Positions 51,071 to 60,129 of a DNA stretch of 64,000 nt are shown piece after piece. The DNA is from Oceanithermus profundus DSM 14977 (GTDB lineage Bacteria; Deinococcota; Deinococci; Deinococcales; Marinithermaceae). Numbering within the stretch: position 1 is the stretch's first letter; each line of letters starts with the position of its first letter. The stretch covers positions 930,001-994,000 of the forward strand of contig NC_014761.1 in assembly GCF_000183745.1 (NCBI RefSeq), given 5' to 3'. The position numbers were made by a program, and so were the translations under genes. Under the pieces are notes generated by a model. The model worked only from the letters and a program-made list of their open reading frames with translations, was not told where the DNA came from and made no database searches.

Positions 51071-52162
51071 TCAGGCGGTCAGGTCGGCGAACTGCCGCGC
51101 CGTGCGCCCCGAGAACCCGCGGCCTTCCATGGCGAAGCGCAGCGCCTCCGCGCGGGTGGCCTCGTCCAGTTCCTCGCGCCCCAGGTGCCGGGCCACCGCC
51201 CGCAGGTAGAGCTTCTGGTCGAAGGGGGGAAAGGTGAGCTGCAAGCCGAAACGGTCGGCGAGGGCCAGCTTTTCCTGGACCCCGTCCCAGGCGGCGGGCT
51301 CGGCGTCGGGGTCGGGCCGGTCGCTCCAGCGTTCGCGGATCAGGTTCTTGCGGTTCGAGGTGGCGACGAAGAGGACGTTGTCCGGGGCGGCCCAGACCGC
51401 GCCGTCGAGGAGCAGCTTCAGCTTGCGCCAGCCGGGGTCGGCGGCGTCGTAGGCCAGGTCGTCGATGTAGAGCACGAAGCGCTGGGGCAGGCCGCGCACC
51501 CGCTCGAGCAGAGAGGGCAGGCGCTCCAGCCCTTCGGGCAGCACCTCCACCAGCCGCAGCCCCCGCTCGGCGTAGCGGGTGCGCAGCGCCTTGACCGCGG
51601 TGGACTTGCCGGTGCCGCGCGCGCCGTAGAGGAGCACCGGGAGCGCGGGCTTGCCGCTCAGGAAGCGTTCGACGTTGGCGCGCAGGCGCGCGAGCTGGGG
51701 CTCGTAACCGACGAGCACCCCCTCGTCGGCAGGGTCCGGGTGGGGAACGGGCTCGAGCGCCCCGGTCCATACGAAGGCGCTGTAGAGCGCGAACGGCGCG
51801 TGGCCGTGGGTGCGAAAGAGTTCCACCAGGTTCTCCGCGCCGCCTTGGTCGAGCACCTCGAGCGCCGCCCACTCGGCGGCCAGCGCTTCCCGGCAGCCCA
51901 GGTCCGAAAGCGCGTGGCTCGCCTGCAGCCAGGAGCGCAGGGCGCGCAGGCGTTCCAGGTCCTCGTCGACGAGGCGCAGCAGTCCTGCGGGGGTGCCGTC
52001 CAAAAACCGCCGCGCCAGCGCCTCGGCCCCGAAGAGCGCCCGTGCGAGCAGCCAGCCCCAGGGGTCGCCGTGGGGCAGGGGCTCGGCGAGCAGGGCGCGG
52101 ACCGGGTCGGGCCCCAGCAACCCTTCGGGCAGCGGGATCAGCCGCGGCGGCTCGGGCGTCAT
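51071..52162 (-). CDS. DUF815-family ATPase
   Basis: 363 residues. The AAA-type Walker A is YGARGTGKST near 195-204, a Walker B-like FVLYIDDLAYD follows, and the sensor-like block is VLFVATSNRKNLI. The N-terminal ~170 residues are helical and Leu-rich. This is the pattern of DUF815, a widespread ATPase family without a settled function. The start is supported by TAGAAT exactly 6 nt upstream on the minus strand (52169-52174). It lies just downstream of tRNA-Lys and its terminator, so it has its own promoter. Confidence 0.9.
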   Translation of the reverse strand: MTPEPPRLIPLPEGLLGPDPVRALLAEPLPHGDPWGWLLARALFGAEALARRFLDGTPAGLLRLVDEDLERLRALRSWLQASHALSDLGCREALAAEWAALEVLDQGGAENLVELFRTHGHAPFALYSAFVWTGALEPVPHPDPADEGVLVGYEPQLARLRANVERFLSGKPALPVLLYGARGTGKSTAVKALRTRYAERGLRLVEVLPEGLERLPSLLERVRGLPQRFVLYIDDLAYDAADPGWRKLKLLLDGAVWAAPDNVLFVATSNRKNLIRERWSDRPDPDAEPAAWDGVQEKLALADRFGLQLTFPPFDQKLYLRAVARHLGREELDEATRAEALRFAMEGRGFSGRTARQFADLTA

Positions 52163-52174
52163 GGCCCCATTCTA
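52163..52174 (-). promoter_or_regulatory. Leaderless promoter: TAGAAT then 6 nt to ATG
   Basis: TAGAAT on the minus strand at 52169-52174, six bases, then the ATG at 52162. It sits between the tRNA terminator and the DUF815 gene. Confidence 0.6.
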
Positions 52175-52179
52175 GCGCC

Positions 52180-52208
52180 AAGAAAGAACCGCCCCTTCGC
52201 GGGGCGGT
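52180..52208 (-). terminator. Terminator of tRNA-Lys
   Basis: On the minus strand ACCGCCCC and GGGGCGGT form a hairpin (52188-52208), followed by TTCTTTCTT (52179-52187). Confidence 0.85.
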
Positions 52209-52211
52209 GGC

Positions 52212-52287
52212 TGGTGGGCCGTGTAGGACTCGAACCTACAACCAACCGATTAAGAGTCGGTGGCTCTACCAATTGAGCTAACGGCCC
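52212..52287 (-). tRNA. tRNA-Lys (anticodon CTT)
   Basis: 76 nt with an encoded CCA end. The acceptor stem pairs GGGCCGT with ACGGCCC. The anticodon stem ACCGA/TCGGT encloses the 7-nt loop CTCTTAA, giving anticodon CTT for the AAG codon. The T arm is normal (GTAGG-TTCGAGT-CCTAC). It is followed by a terminator hairpin and stands alone. Confidence 0.97.
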
Positions 52288-52380
52288 AAGGCCAAGCACC
52301 ACTCTAGCCCGAAACGCCGAAGGCGTCAAGACGAGAAGGCGCGTCCAGGCGCGCGGAACCGCGCGGGCGGTCAAAGCAAC

Positions 52381-52400
52381 GGGGCCCCCGCGGGGGCCCC
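52381..52400 (-). terminator. Terminator of sod
   Basis: A 20-bp perfect GC palindrome 17 nt after the sod stop on the minus strand, followed by GTTGCTTTG. Confidence 0.65.
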
Positions 52401-52417
52401 GGGACCCTGCCGGCGGG

Positions 52418-53038
52418 CTAGCGGCGGGCGGCGGCGAACTTCTCGCCCACCACGTCGAAGTTCACCACGTTCCAGAAGGCCGCGATGTAGTCGGGGCGGC
52501 GGTTCTGGTACTTGAGGTAGTAGGCGTGCTCCCAGACGTCGAGGCCGAGGATGGGGGTGAGGCCCTGCATCACCGGGTTGTCCTGGTTGGGGGTCGAGAG
52601 GACGTGCAGCCGGCCCCAGGGGTCGAGCGCCAGCCAGGCCCACCCCGAGCCGAAGCGGGTGGCCGCGGCCTTCGCGAAGACGTCCTTGAAGGCGTCGAAG
52701 GAGCCGAAGGCGTCTTCGATCGCCCAGGCCAGCTCGCCGCTGGGGGCGTGGGCGCCTCCGGGGGCGATGACCTCCCAGAAGAGGCTGTGGTTGAGGTGGC
52801 CGCCGCCGTTGTTGCGCACCGCGGTCTGGATCTCGGCGGGCAGCGCGGAAAGGTGGGTGAGCAGCTCCTCCAGGCCCGCCCCGTGCAGGAAGGCGTGGCC
52901 TTCCAGGGCCTTGTTCAGGTTGTTCACGTAGCCGCCGTGGTGCTTGGTGTGGTGGATCTCCATCGTGCGCGCGTCGATGTGCGGCTCCAGGGCGTCGTAG
53001 GCGTAACCAAGATCGGGCAGTTCAAACGGGTAAGGCAT
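52418..53038 (-). CDS. sodA: Superoxide dismutase, Mn/Fe family
   Basis: 206 residues. The metal ligands are visible as His29 (MEIHHTKHH), His84 ([10 protein letters not shown]), Asp167 and His171 (LDVWEHAYY). The form resembles the Mn enzymes of Thermus, but metal choice cannot be fixed from sequence. No signal peptide, so cytoplasmic. GAAGGAGG before the ATG at 53038 excludes the 15 extra upstream codons. TATGCT on the minus strand at 53079-53084 is a possible -10; a TTGACA lies 21 bp further upstream, too far for a standard promoter. Confidence 0.97.
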   Translation of the reverse strand: MPYPFELPDLGYAYDALEPHIDARTMEIHHTKHHGGYVNNLNKALEGHAFLHGAGLEELLTHLSALPAEIQTAVRNNGGGHLNHSLFWEVIAPGGAHAPSGELAWAIEDAFGSFDAFKDVFAKAAATRFGSGWAWLALDPWGRLHVLSTPNQDNPVMQGLTPILGLDVWEHAYYLKYQNRRPDYIAAFWNVVNFDVVGEKFAAARR

Positions 53039-53112
53039 TCCAACCTCCTTCTTTCCCGCCCGCGGGGGGCGCATCCTTAGCATACTGCACCGTTTTACTC
53101 GGAATTGTCAAA

Positions 53113-53140
53113 CGCCCGGGACGGCGCGCCGTCCCGGGCG
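53113..53140 (-). terminator. Terminator of fumC
   Basis: A 28-bp perfect palindrome 14 nt beyond the fumC stop, followed on the minus strand by TTTGACAATT. Confidence 0.7.
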
Positions 53141-53154
53141 TACCGGAGGAACCC

Positions 53155-54555
53155 CTAGCGTCCGGGGATGCCCGGCTCGGTCATCTTCCAGGGGTCGAGG
53201 ATGGCGTTCAGCTCGTCCTCCGGGAGGACCTGCTCCTCGAGGCAGACCTCGCGCACGGTCTTGCCCTCGGCCACGGCCTTCTTGGCGATCTGGGCGGCGC
53301 GGTCGTAACCGATCACCGGCGCCAGGCTGGTCACCATGGCCAGGCTCCACTCCACGTAGCTCGCGGCCTTCTCGCGGTCGGCCTCCATGCCCACGACGGC
53401 CTTGTCGGTGAAGACGCGCACCGCGTTCGCCAGGAAGGTGATCGACTCGAGCAGGTTGCGCGCGATCACCGGCATCATCACGTTGAGGTCGAGGTTGCCG
53501 TGGGTGTTGGCGACCTGCACGGTGGTGGCGTTGCCGATGACCTGGGTGCAGACCATCATCAGCGCCTCCGCCATCACCGGGTTGACCTTCCCCGGCATGA
53601 TCGAGGAGCCCGGCTGCACCGCCGGCAGCTTGATCTCGGCGATGCCGCAGCGGGGGCCGCTGGAGAGCCAGCGGATGTCGTTGGCCACCTTGATCAGGCC
53701 GGTCGCCACCGTGGCCAGCTGCCCGGCGAGTTCCACCGCGGCGTCCTTGGAGTGCTGGGCCTCGAAGTGGTTCGTCGCCTCGCGGAAGGGCATCCCGAAA
53801 CGGGCGGCCAGCTTTTCGGCCACGCGGCGCCCGAACTCGGGGTGGGTGTTGATCCCGGTGCCCACCGCGGTGCCGCCCTGAGCCAGCTCGTAGACGCGCG
53901 GCAGGGTGCTCTCGATGCGCTCGATGGCAAGCTCGACCTGACGGGCCCAGCCGCTGGCCTCCTGGCCCATGCGGATGGGGGTGGCGTCCATCAGGTGGGT
54001 GCGCCCGATCTTGACCACGTCGTCCCAGGCCTTCGCTTTGTCGAGCAACGCCCGGTGCAGGTGCCTGAGCGCCGGCAGCAGCTTTTCGTTCACCTCGACG
54101 GCGAGGGAGACGTGGATCGCCGTGGGGATGGTGTCGTTGGACGACTGGCCGTAGTTGACGTGGTCGTTGGGGTGCACCGGTTCCTTGCCGCCGCGCCGGC
54201 CCGTCAGGATCTCGTTGGCGCGCCCCGCGATCACCTCGTTGGTGTTCATGTTGGTCGAGGTGCCCGAGCCGGTCTGGAAGACGTCGACCACGAACTGGTC
54301 GTCGAGCTTGCCCTCGATCACCTCCTCCGCGGCCTGGAGGATGGCGCGGGCGCGTTCCTCGTCGAGCAGCCCCAGCTCTAGGTTCACCGAAGCCGCGGCG
54401 TGCTTGATCGCCCCCATGGCCTGGATGAAGGTGCGGGGGAAGCGCAATCCGGAGATGGGGAAGTTCTCCACCGCGCGGGCCGTCTGGGCGCCGTAGTAGG
54501 CGTCGGCGGGAACCTTCAGCTCGCCCATCGAATCCTTCTCGATCCTGTATTCCAT
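53155..54555 (-). CDS. fumC: Fumarate hydratase, class II
   Basis: 466 residues. Family signature GSSIMPGKVNPVMAEA near 318-333, the substrate blocks TGSGTSTNMNTNEVI near 96-110 and VHPNDHVNYGQSSND, and GRTHLMDATPI with the catalytic His. Hydrates fumarate to malate in the TCA cycle, independent of iron-sulfur. GGAGGTCGACG precedes the ATG, and TAGAAT on the minus strand (54574-54579) is a good -10. Transcribed alone and divergent from ypdA. Confidence 0.97.
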   Translation of the reverse strand: MEYRIEKDSMGELKVPADAYYGAQTARAVENFPISGLRFPRTFIQAMGAIKHAAASVNLELGLLDEERARAILQAAEEVIEGKLDDQFVVDVFQTGSGTSTNMNTNEVIAGRANEILTGRRGGKEPVHPNDHVNYGQSSNDTIPTAIHVSLAVEVNEKLLPALRHLHRALLDKAKAWDDVVKIGRTHLMDATPIRMGQEASGWARQVELAIERIESTLPRVYELAQGGTAVGTGINTHPEFGRRVAEKLAARFGMPFREATNHFEAQHSKDAAVELAGQLATVATGLIKVANDIRWLSSGPRCGIAEIKLPAVQPGSSIMPGKVNPVMAEALMMVCTQVIGNATTVQVANTHGNLDLNVMMPVIARNLLESITFLANAVRVFTDKAVVGMEADREKAASYVEWSLAMVTSLAPVIGYDRAAQIAKKAVAEGKTVREVCLEEQVLPEDELNAILDPWKMTEPGIPGR

Positions 54556-54573
54556 CGTCGACCTCCAGTCCAG

Positions 54574-54623
54574 ATTCTACGACCCGTTTGTTGGACAGGC
54601 GTCCTAGGCGCTAGGATGCGGGC
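54574..54623. promoter_or_regulatory. Divergent promoters of fumC and ypdA
   Basis: TAGAAT on the minus strand (54574-54579) serves fumC. On the plus strand TAGGAT (54612-54617) lies exactly 6 nt before the ypdA ATG at 54624, with a TTGGAC 15 bp upstream (54591-54596). ypdA therefore looks leaderless, while fumC has a leader with a ribosome-binding site. Confidence 0.55.
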
Positions 54624-55595
54624 ATGTCGTTCGTGGACGTGGTGATCGTCGGCGCGGGGCCGGTGGGGCTGGCCGCCGCGCTCGAGGCGGAGCGGTTCGG
54701 GCTGAGCGGCGTCGTCTTCGAGGCGCGCCGGCCGGCCGCGAGCATCGAGGGGTTTCCCGCCCGCATGCCCTTCTTTTCCGAGGCGCGCAAGATCGAGATC
54801 GGCGGTCACCCCATGGCCGTCCTCGGGGCCAAGCCCACGCGCGAGGAGGCGCTGGTCTACTACCGGCGCCTCGCCGAGCGGCTGCGCGCGCCCCTGGTCC
54901 ACCGCACCCGCGTGACCGCCGTCGAGGGGGCGCGGGACGCCTTCCGCGTCCGGTTCGAGGGGCCCCGCGGTCCGGGCGAGGTCTGGGGGCGCACGGTGGT
55001 CGTGGCCACGGGCTACTTCTTCAACCCCCGGCGGCTGGGCGTACCCGGGGAGGAGGAGCCGATGGTCCGCTACGGCTACCGGGACGCGCTCGAGCACTGG
55101 GGGGAGCGGGTCGTGGTGGTCGGGGGCTCGAACAGCGCGGTGGAGGCCGCGCTCGACCTCTGGCGTGCGGGGGCGCGGGTTACGCTGGTGCACCGCGGCG
55201 AGGCGCTGCGCCCGGGCGTGAAGTACTGGTTGCGGCCCGACTTCGAGAACCGGGTGCGCGAGGGCGCGATCGCGGCCCGTTTCGCCACCCGGGTGCGGCG
55301 GTTCGAGCCCGGCCGGGTCGTGGTGGCGGGGCCCGGGGGCGAGGAGGCGCTCGAGGCCGACCGGGCGATCGTCCTCATCGGTTACCGCGCCGACGACGCG
55401 CTGCTGCGCACCGCGGGGGTCCGTTACGAGGGCGGCCGGCCGCGGCTCTCGGAGACCTTTGAGACGAGCGTGCCCGGCCTCTACGCCCTCGGAAGCGCGG
55501 GGTACGGCGAGGACGCCCGCAGCGTTTTCATCGAGAACGGACGCGAGCACGCCCGGATCGCCGTGGCCGCGATCGCCCGCGGTCTGGGCCGCTGA
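54624..55595 (+). CDS. ypdA: YpdA-type bacillithiol disulfide reductase
   Basis: 323 residues. FAD motif VVIVGAGPVGLAAALEAERFG (6-26), NADPH motif VVVVGGSNSAVEAALDLWRAG, the VVATGYFFNP and VPGEEEP blocks, and C-terminal SVFIENGREHARIA. It resembles thioredoxin reductase but lacks its CxxC, as YpdA does. YpdA reduces oxidised bacillithiol with NADPH, which fits a member of the Deinococcota. The genes for bacillithiol synthesis are not in the window. A strong bidirectional hairpin follows the gene. Confidence 0.9.
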   Translation: MSFVDVVIVGAGPVGLAAALEAERFGLSGVVFEARRPAASIEGFPARMPFFSEARKIEIGGHPMAVLGAKPTREEALVYYRRLAERLRAPLVHRTRVTAVEGARDAFRVRFEGPRGPGEVWGRTVVVATGYFFNPRRLGVPGEEEPMVRYGYRDALEHWGERVVVVGGSNSAVEAALDLWRAGARVTLVHRGEALRPGVKYWLRPDFENRVREGAIAARFATRVRRFEPGRVVVAGPGGEEALEADRAIVLIGYRADDALLRTAGVRYEGGRPRLSETFETSVPGLYALGSAGYGEDARSVFIENGREHARIAVAAIARGLGR

Positions 55596-55607
55596 GCCTG
55601 CAGGCGA

Positions 55608-55636
55608 AGACCGGCGGTGGAAACCACCGCCGGTCT
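55608..55636. terminator. Bidirectional hairpin between ypdA and the c-type haem protein gene
   Basis: Perfect 13-bp stem, AGACCGGCGGTGG and its complement around AAA, between convergent genes. It has no T-run on either side. Confidence 0.65.
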
Positions 55637-55658
55637 CGGACACGGGCGCGCGGGGAGG

Positions 55659-56195
55659 CTACTTGTTCTCGTGCTCCTCGCCGGCTTCGACGTCGCCCAC
55701 TGGATCGGTCTTAAGGTTGAAGTTGATGTAGGCCTCGACGGGCCGTTCGGGCAGGCGGTACTCCACGTAGGCGTGCCCGGTGGCCTTGTGGCAGCCGTTG
55801 CAGCCTTCCACGGCGGCCGCGTAGTCCTTTTCGAAGGCGGCCCAGTCCTTGCTGCGGATGTCCTTCTCGAGCGGATCCAGGTAGGCGTGCTCGAACGAGG
55901 CCAGCAGCGGCGCGTTCTTCGGCCGGGTGATCTCGCCGACCTCCTGGATCTCGATGGCTTCCTTGAGCTGGTACTGCGCCAGACCCCAGTTGCCGCCCTT
56001 GGCGGCGTAGTAGGTGTTGGCGAAGCGGTCGCCGTACTCGATCATGACCGTGCCCAGCCCCGGTTGGATCTTGGCGAGGGCGTTGACCCGATCTTCCAGC
56101 GATCCGTTGTAGATGTCCATGGTCTTTTCGGCGGCGAAAACGACGAGGATGAGACCGGCCAGTGCGAGAGCCAAAACGTACAAACGCTTTTTCAT
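55659..56195 (-). CDS. Single-haem c-type cytochrome-like protein
   Basis: 178 residues. N-terminal signal anchor (about 4-22), then a helical, charged body and one haem c site, CNGCH (Cys132, Cys135, His136), placed toward the C-terminus. The late haem site and helical character recall cytochrome c' four-helix bundles, but the tail of ~40 residues after the haem is longer. Located outside the cytoplasm. A likely role is electron transfer or gas/ligand binding. GGAGACG-type bases lie before the ATG. Upstream is an AT-rich 149-bp region with direct repeats. Confidence 0.8.
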   Translation of the reverse strand: MKKRLYVLALALAGLILVVFAAEKTMDIYNGSLEDRVNALAKIQPGLGTVMIEYGDRFANTYYAAKGGNWGLAQYQLKEAIEIQEVGEITRPKNAPLLASFEHAYLDPLEKDIRSKDWAAFEKDYAAAVEGCNGCHKATGHAYVEYRLPERPVEAYINFNLKTDPVGDVEAGEEHENK

Positions 56196-56344
56196 CGGCG
56201 TCTCCTTTCACTGACCAATTTAGACAGCTCGAAAGGCGTCGGCCAGGGGCCAAATGACTCATGAAAAGTAACTCATGACACATATATGAACATGCCATCA
56301 AGTAAATGAGTATTAATTTTGGTTCGCCTTCCTCCGCGCCGCGC
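56196..56344 (-). promoter_or_regulatory. AT-rich regulatory region with direct repeats
   Basis: ACTCATGA occurs at 56257-56264 and 56271-56278, a 14-nt period. The region is far richer in A and T than its surroundings, including CATATATG and TATTAATTTT. It lies upstream of the haem-protein gene on the minus strand and may hold repeated activator or repressor sites. Confidence 0.5.
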
Positions 56345-56734
56345 TCAGCCGGCCGGGCTCTTGTGGACGTGCACGACCTTCCAACCTTCGGGAAACTCGA
56401 TGAGGACGCGCGATTCGTTGATCGTCTTGTGCTCGATCCCGCCCTCCCGATGGATCGACAGCAACAGGGTGTAGCTCACCACCGCGGTGGTGCCGTAGAG
56501 CTGCAGCCGCGGGTCGAGCAGGTCGTAGCGCCAGTCGGCGCCGACGCCCATCCAGTCGTGCTCCATCATGAACTCGTGAAAACTGAGCCCATCGATGCGG
56601 TGCGGGGTGACGAACCACTCGTAGACGGCGACGTCCTCGGCGGTCGTTTCCAGGTAGGCCGCCCAGTCGCCCGCGTAGATCGCCGCCAGGTGGCGGTGCA
56701 GGGTCTTCCATACCGCGTCGGCTGCGTTTTCCAT
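56345..56734 (-). CDS. NTF2/SnoaL-like fold protein (DUF4440/CaMKII-association-like)
   Basis: 129 residues from the ATG at 56734. The pattern WKTLHRHLAAIYAGDWAAYLETTAEDVAVYEWF, then GLSFHEFMM, YGTTAVVSYTLLLSI and WKVVHVHKSPAG is that of small NTF2-like dimeric folds that bind or convert diverse small ligands. The HVHKS ending is common in the CaMKII-association-like group. A GGAGG 6 nt upstream supports 56734. The ATG at 56752 overlaps the TAGAAT box (56751-56756), so it cannot be the start. Function unknown. Confidence 0.75.
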   Translation of the reverse strand: MENAADAVWKTLHRHLAAIYAGDWAAYLETTAEDVAVYEWFVTPHRIDGLSFHEFMMEHDWMGVGADWRYDLLDPRLQLYGTTAVVSYTLLLSIHREGGIEHKTINESRVLIEFPEGWKVVHVHKSPAG

Positions 56735-56750
56735 GAGGTCCTCCGTCCCC

Positions 56751-56772
56751 ATTCTAGTTTGTAAGCTAAGGC
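56751..56772. promoter_or_regulatory. Divergent -10 boxes
   Basis: TAGAAT on the minus strand (56751-56756) for the NTF2-like gene and TAAGCT on the plus strand (56762-56767), 5 nt before the ATG at 56773, for the membrane protein gene. Confidence 0.45.
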
Positions 56773-57279
56773 ATGCGGGTCTTCTTGCCCTGGGTCCAGG
56801 CGGCGGCGCGGCCGGGCGTCTTCTTCGTGCTCGGCGCCGTCACGGTCGTTTTCCTGGCGGTCTTCACGGCGGTCCTGGTGCCGGCGATCGAGCTGGCCTC
56901 GGGGGCGCCGCCGCCGGACGTGGTGCTGCTGCAGACGCCGGCCGACTTCTTCGCTTGGCTGCGCGCGGGCGGGGCCGAAGTGCGGCGGCTCTACGGCCTC
57001 TTCCTCGTCGCCGATACTTTTTACCCCGTGGTCTACGCGCTCTTCCTGGGGGCGTGGCTGTGGCGGCTCGATCCCGGGGGCCGGCTCTGGCCGCTGCCCA
57101 TCTGGGCGGCGGCCGCCGACTACGTGGAGAACCTGGCGCACGCGCTGCTGCTCTACGCCTACCCGGCCGAGCCCGCGGCGCTGGCCGGGGTGGCCCTCGT
57201 GGCCACCCCGGTGAAGTGGGGGTTTATCGCCCTGGCCTTGTTGGCGGTGCTGGGGCGCACGCTGGCTCGGCGGCGCTAG
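56773..57279 (+). CDS. Membrane protein of unknown function
   Basis: 168 residues with four hydrophobic segments (about 15-37, 72-95, 105-130 and 138-160). The conserved-looking stretch DTFYPVVYALFLGAW followed by AAADYVENLAHALLLY carries charged residues (D, E, H) inside helices, suggesting a small-molecule or metal site. No named family recognised. Short leader from TAAGCT. It ends 1 bp before the convergent mutase stop. Confidence 0.75.
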   Translation: MRVFLPWVQAAARPGVFFVLGAVTVVFLAVFTAVLVPAIELASGAPPPDVVLLQTPADFFAWLRAGGAEVRRLYGLFLVADTFYPVVYALFLGAWLWRLDPGGRLWPLPIWAAAADYVENLAHALLLYAYPAEPAALAGVALVATPVKWGFIALALLAVLGRTLARRR

Positions 57280-57280
57280 C

Positions 57281-58837
<1,557 letters not shown>

Positions 58838-58848
58838 TTGCGTTCAGC

Positions 58849-58992
58849 TTACCGCAGCAAAAGCCCCAGGCCCCAGATCGCGAGCGCCGCCAGGCCGACG
58901 ATGATCAACACGGGAACGAGTACGAGCTGGTACGTTGCGATTACCAGTGCTAAGAAATCTTTCCAGTCGGGCTTGATTTCTTTGGGGTCCAT
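58849..58992 (-). CDS. 47-residue single-pass or hairpin membrane protein
   Basis: A short open frame, ATG at 58992 to TAA at 58849. The N-terminal half is charged (MDPKEIKPDWKDF) and the rest strongly hydrophobic (LALVIATYQLVLVPVLIIV, then GLAALAIWGLGLLL), ending in Arg. Support for it being real is a TACAAT box exactly 6 nt before the ATG on the minus strand, the same spacing as the other leaderless genes, and a codon third-position GC bias like its neighbours. It fills the gap upstream of the mutase gene. Function unknown; it could be a small regulator or membrane-complex subunit. Confidence 0.65.
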   Translation of the reverse strand: MDPKEIKPDWKDFLALVIATYQLVLVPVLIIVGLAALAIWGLGLLLR

Positions 58993-59004
58993 AGTGGTAT
59001 TGTA
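58993..59004 (-). promoter_or_regulatory. Leaderless promoter: TACAAT then 6 nt to ATG
   Basis: TACAAT on the minus strand at 58999-59004, six bases, then the ATG of the 47-residue gene at 58992. Confidence 0.55.
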
Positions 59005-59038
59005 CTTTTACAGGGTTTTAATACGGACACGAATGTGC

Positions 59039-59044
59039 TAAACT
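59039..59044 (+). promoter_or_regulatory. -10 box TAAACT of the winged-helix regulator
   Basis: TAAACT at 59039-59044, 9 nt before the ATG at 59054; AGGAAG lies between but is too close to the start to be a normal ribosome-binding site. Confidence 0.5.
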
Positions 59045-59053
59045 GCAGGAAGT

Positions 59054-59341
59054 ATGGAAGACTATAGAAAATTCAAACTAGTGCTGAAGGCGATCGCGCA
59101 CGAGGCGGGGTGGGACATCATCAACGCGGTTTCGCAGGGCCCCACTCGCTTCACCAATTTGGAGCGCGCCACCAAAGTGAGCCCCCGCACCCTTTCCGAG
59201 CGCCTCAAGGAACTGGCCGAACTTGGCCTGATTGAGCGCAAGGCGTACCCGGAGGTGCCCCCGCGCGTCGAGTACACCCTCACCCCGCTGGGCAAGGAGC
59301 TGCTCGACACCCTGTACAAACTGGCGAAGAAGATCGGCTAG
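59054..59341 (+). CDS. Winged-helix regulator, HxlR/MarR-like
   Basis: 95 residues. Helix-turn-helix TRFTNLERATKVSPRTLSERLKEL and the wing VEYTLTPLGKELLDTLYKL match HxlR-type regulators. The N-terminal redox Cys of several HxlR proteins is missing; there is no Cys at all. It lies 47 bp upstream of the ZIP transporter gene in the same direction, whose promoter carries a perfect palindrome. It may be the repressor of that gene, but no effector can be inferred. Confidence 0.85.
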   Translation: MEDYRKFKLVLKAIAHEAGWDIINAVSQGPTRFTNLERATKVSPRTLSERLKELAELGLIERKAYPEVPPRVEYTLTPLGKELLDTLYKLAKKIG

Positions 59342-59351
59342 CCTCCGTAGG

Positions 59352-59380
59352 TTGCAAGTAGTAACTACTTGCAGTAAGAT
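59352..59380 (+). promoter_or_regulatory. ZIP transporter promoter TTGCAA-17-TAAGAT with palindromic operator
   Basis: TTGCAA (59352-59357), 17 bp, TAAGAT (59375-59380), 8 nt before the ATG. A 21-bp perfect palindrome (59353-59373; arms TGCAAGTAGT and ACTACTTGCA around one A) covers the -35 and the spacer. A protein bound there would block polymerase. The adjacent winged-helix protein and the Fur-family protein at 9.8 kb are both candidates. Confidence 0.8.
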
Positions 59381-59388
59381 ACCTCCCT

Positions 59389-60129
59389 ATGGAGAGCCAG
59401 GCCTTCGCCGTCTTCAATTACGCCCTCATCACCGCGATCGCTACCGGGTTGGGGGCGCTGCCCTTCGCCTTCGCACGTAGTTTTCCGCGGGCGTGGCTCG
59501 GCATCGGCAACGCGATCGCCGCGGGCCTGATGCTCGCGGCCAGCTTCGGGCTGATCTACGAGGGCGTCGGCTACAGCCTGACGCGCACGTTGATCGGCGC
59601 GGTGGTGGGCCTCGTCTTCATCGTTTGGAGCCACCGGTTCCTGGAGCGTTACGAAGACGTCGGCATCGGCAACCTCAACGGCCTGGACGCCCGCAAGGCG
59701 CTCCTGATCGTCGGGGTCATGACCCTTCACTCCTTCGCCGAGGGGGTGGGCGTCGGCGTCTCCTTCGGGGGCGGGATCGCCTTCGGCCTCTTCGTGACGA
59801 TCGCGATCGCCGTGCACAACATTCCCGAGGGCCTGGCCATCAGCCTGGTGCTCGTGCCGCGCGGGGTGCCCTGGTGGAAGGCGGCGCTGTGGAGCGTCTT
59901 TTCCTCGCTGCCCCAGCCGATCATGGCCGTTCCCGCTTTCCTCTTCGTGGAGTGGTTCAAACCGGTCCTGCCGGCGGGCCTCGGCTTCGCCGCCGGCGCG
60001 ATGATCTGGATGGCGTTTTCCGAGTTGATCCCCGACGCCCTCGAGGACGCCGACGCCGGCGCAGTGGCCAGCGCCATCGTACTGGCGAGCATCGCCATGG
60101 TCGCCTTTCAGGTGCTGCTGGGCGGCTGA
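59389..60129 (+). CDS. ZIP-family metal transporter
   Basis: 246 residues with about seven or eight membrane helices. The metal-site helices are HSFAEGVGVGVS (helix 4) and HNIPEGLAISL (helix 5), diagnostic for ZIP proteins. They move zinc or related divalent metals into the cytoplasm. The gene has almost no leader. The stop overlaps the convergent ackA by 22 bp. The operator in its promoter suggests metal- or stress-controlled expression. Confidence 0.94.
   Translation: MESQAFAVFNYALITAIATGLGALPFAFARSFPRAWLGIGNAIAAGLMLAASFGLIYEGVGYSLTRTLIGAVVGLVFIVWSHRFLERYEDVGIGNLNGLDARKALLIVGVMTLHSFAEGVGVGVSFGGGIAFGLFVTIAIAVHNIPEGLAISLVLVPRGVPWWKAALWSVFSSLPQPIMAVPAFLFVEWFKPVLPAGLGFAAGAMIWMAFSELIPDALEDADAGAVASAIVLASIAMVAFQVLLGG

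Noticed and set aside
53079-53111. TTGACA/TATGCT pair as a complete sod promoter
   Set aside because: The spacing is 21 bp, too long for a normal promoter, and the TTGACA is the tail of the fumC terminator. Only the -10 is kept as a possibility in the sod entry.
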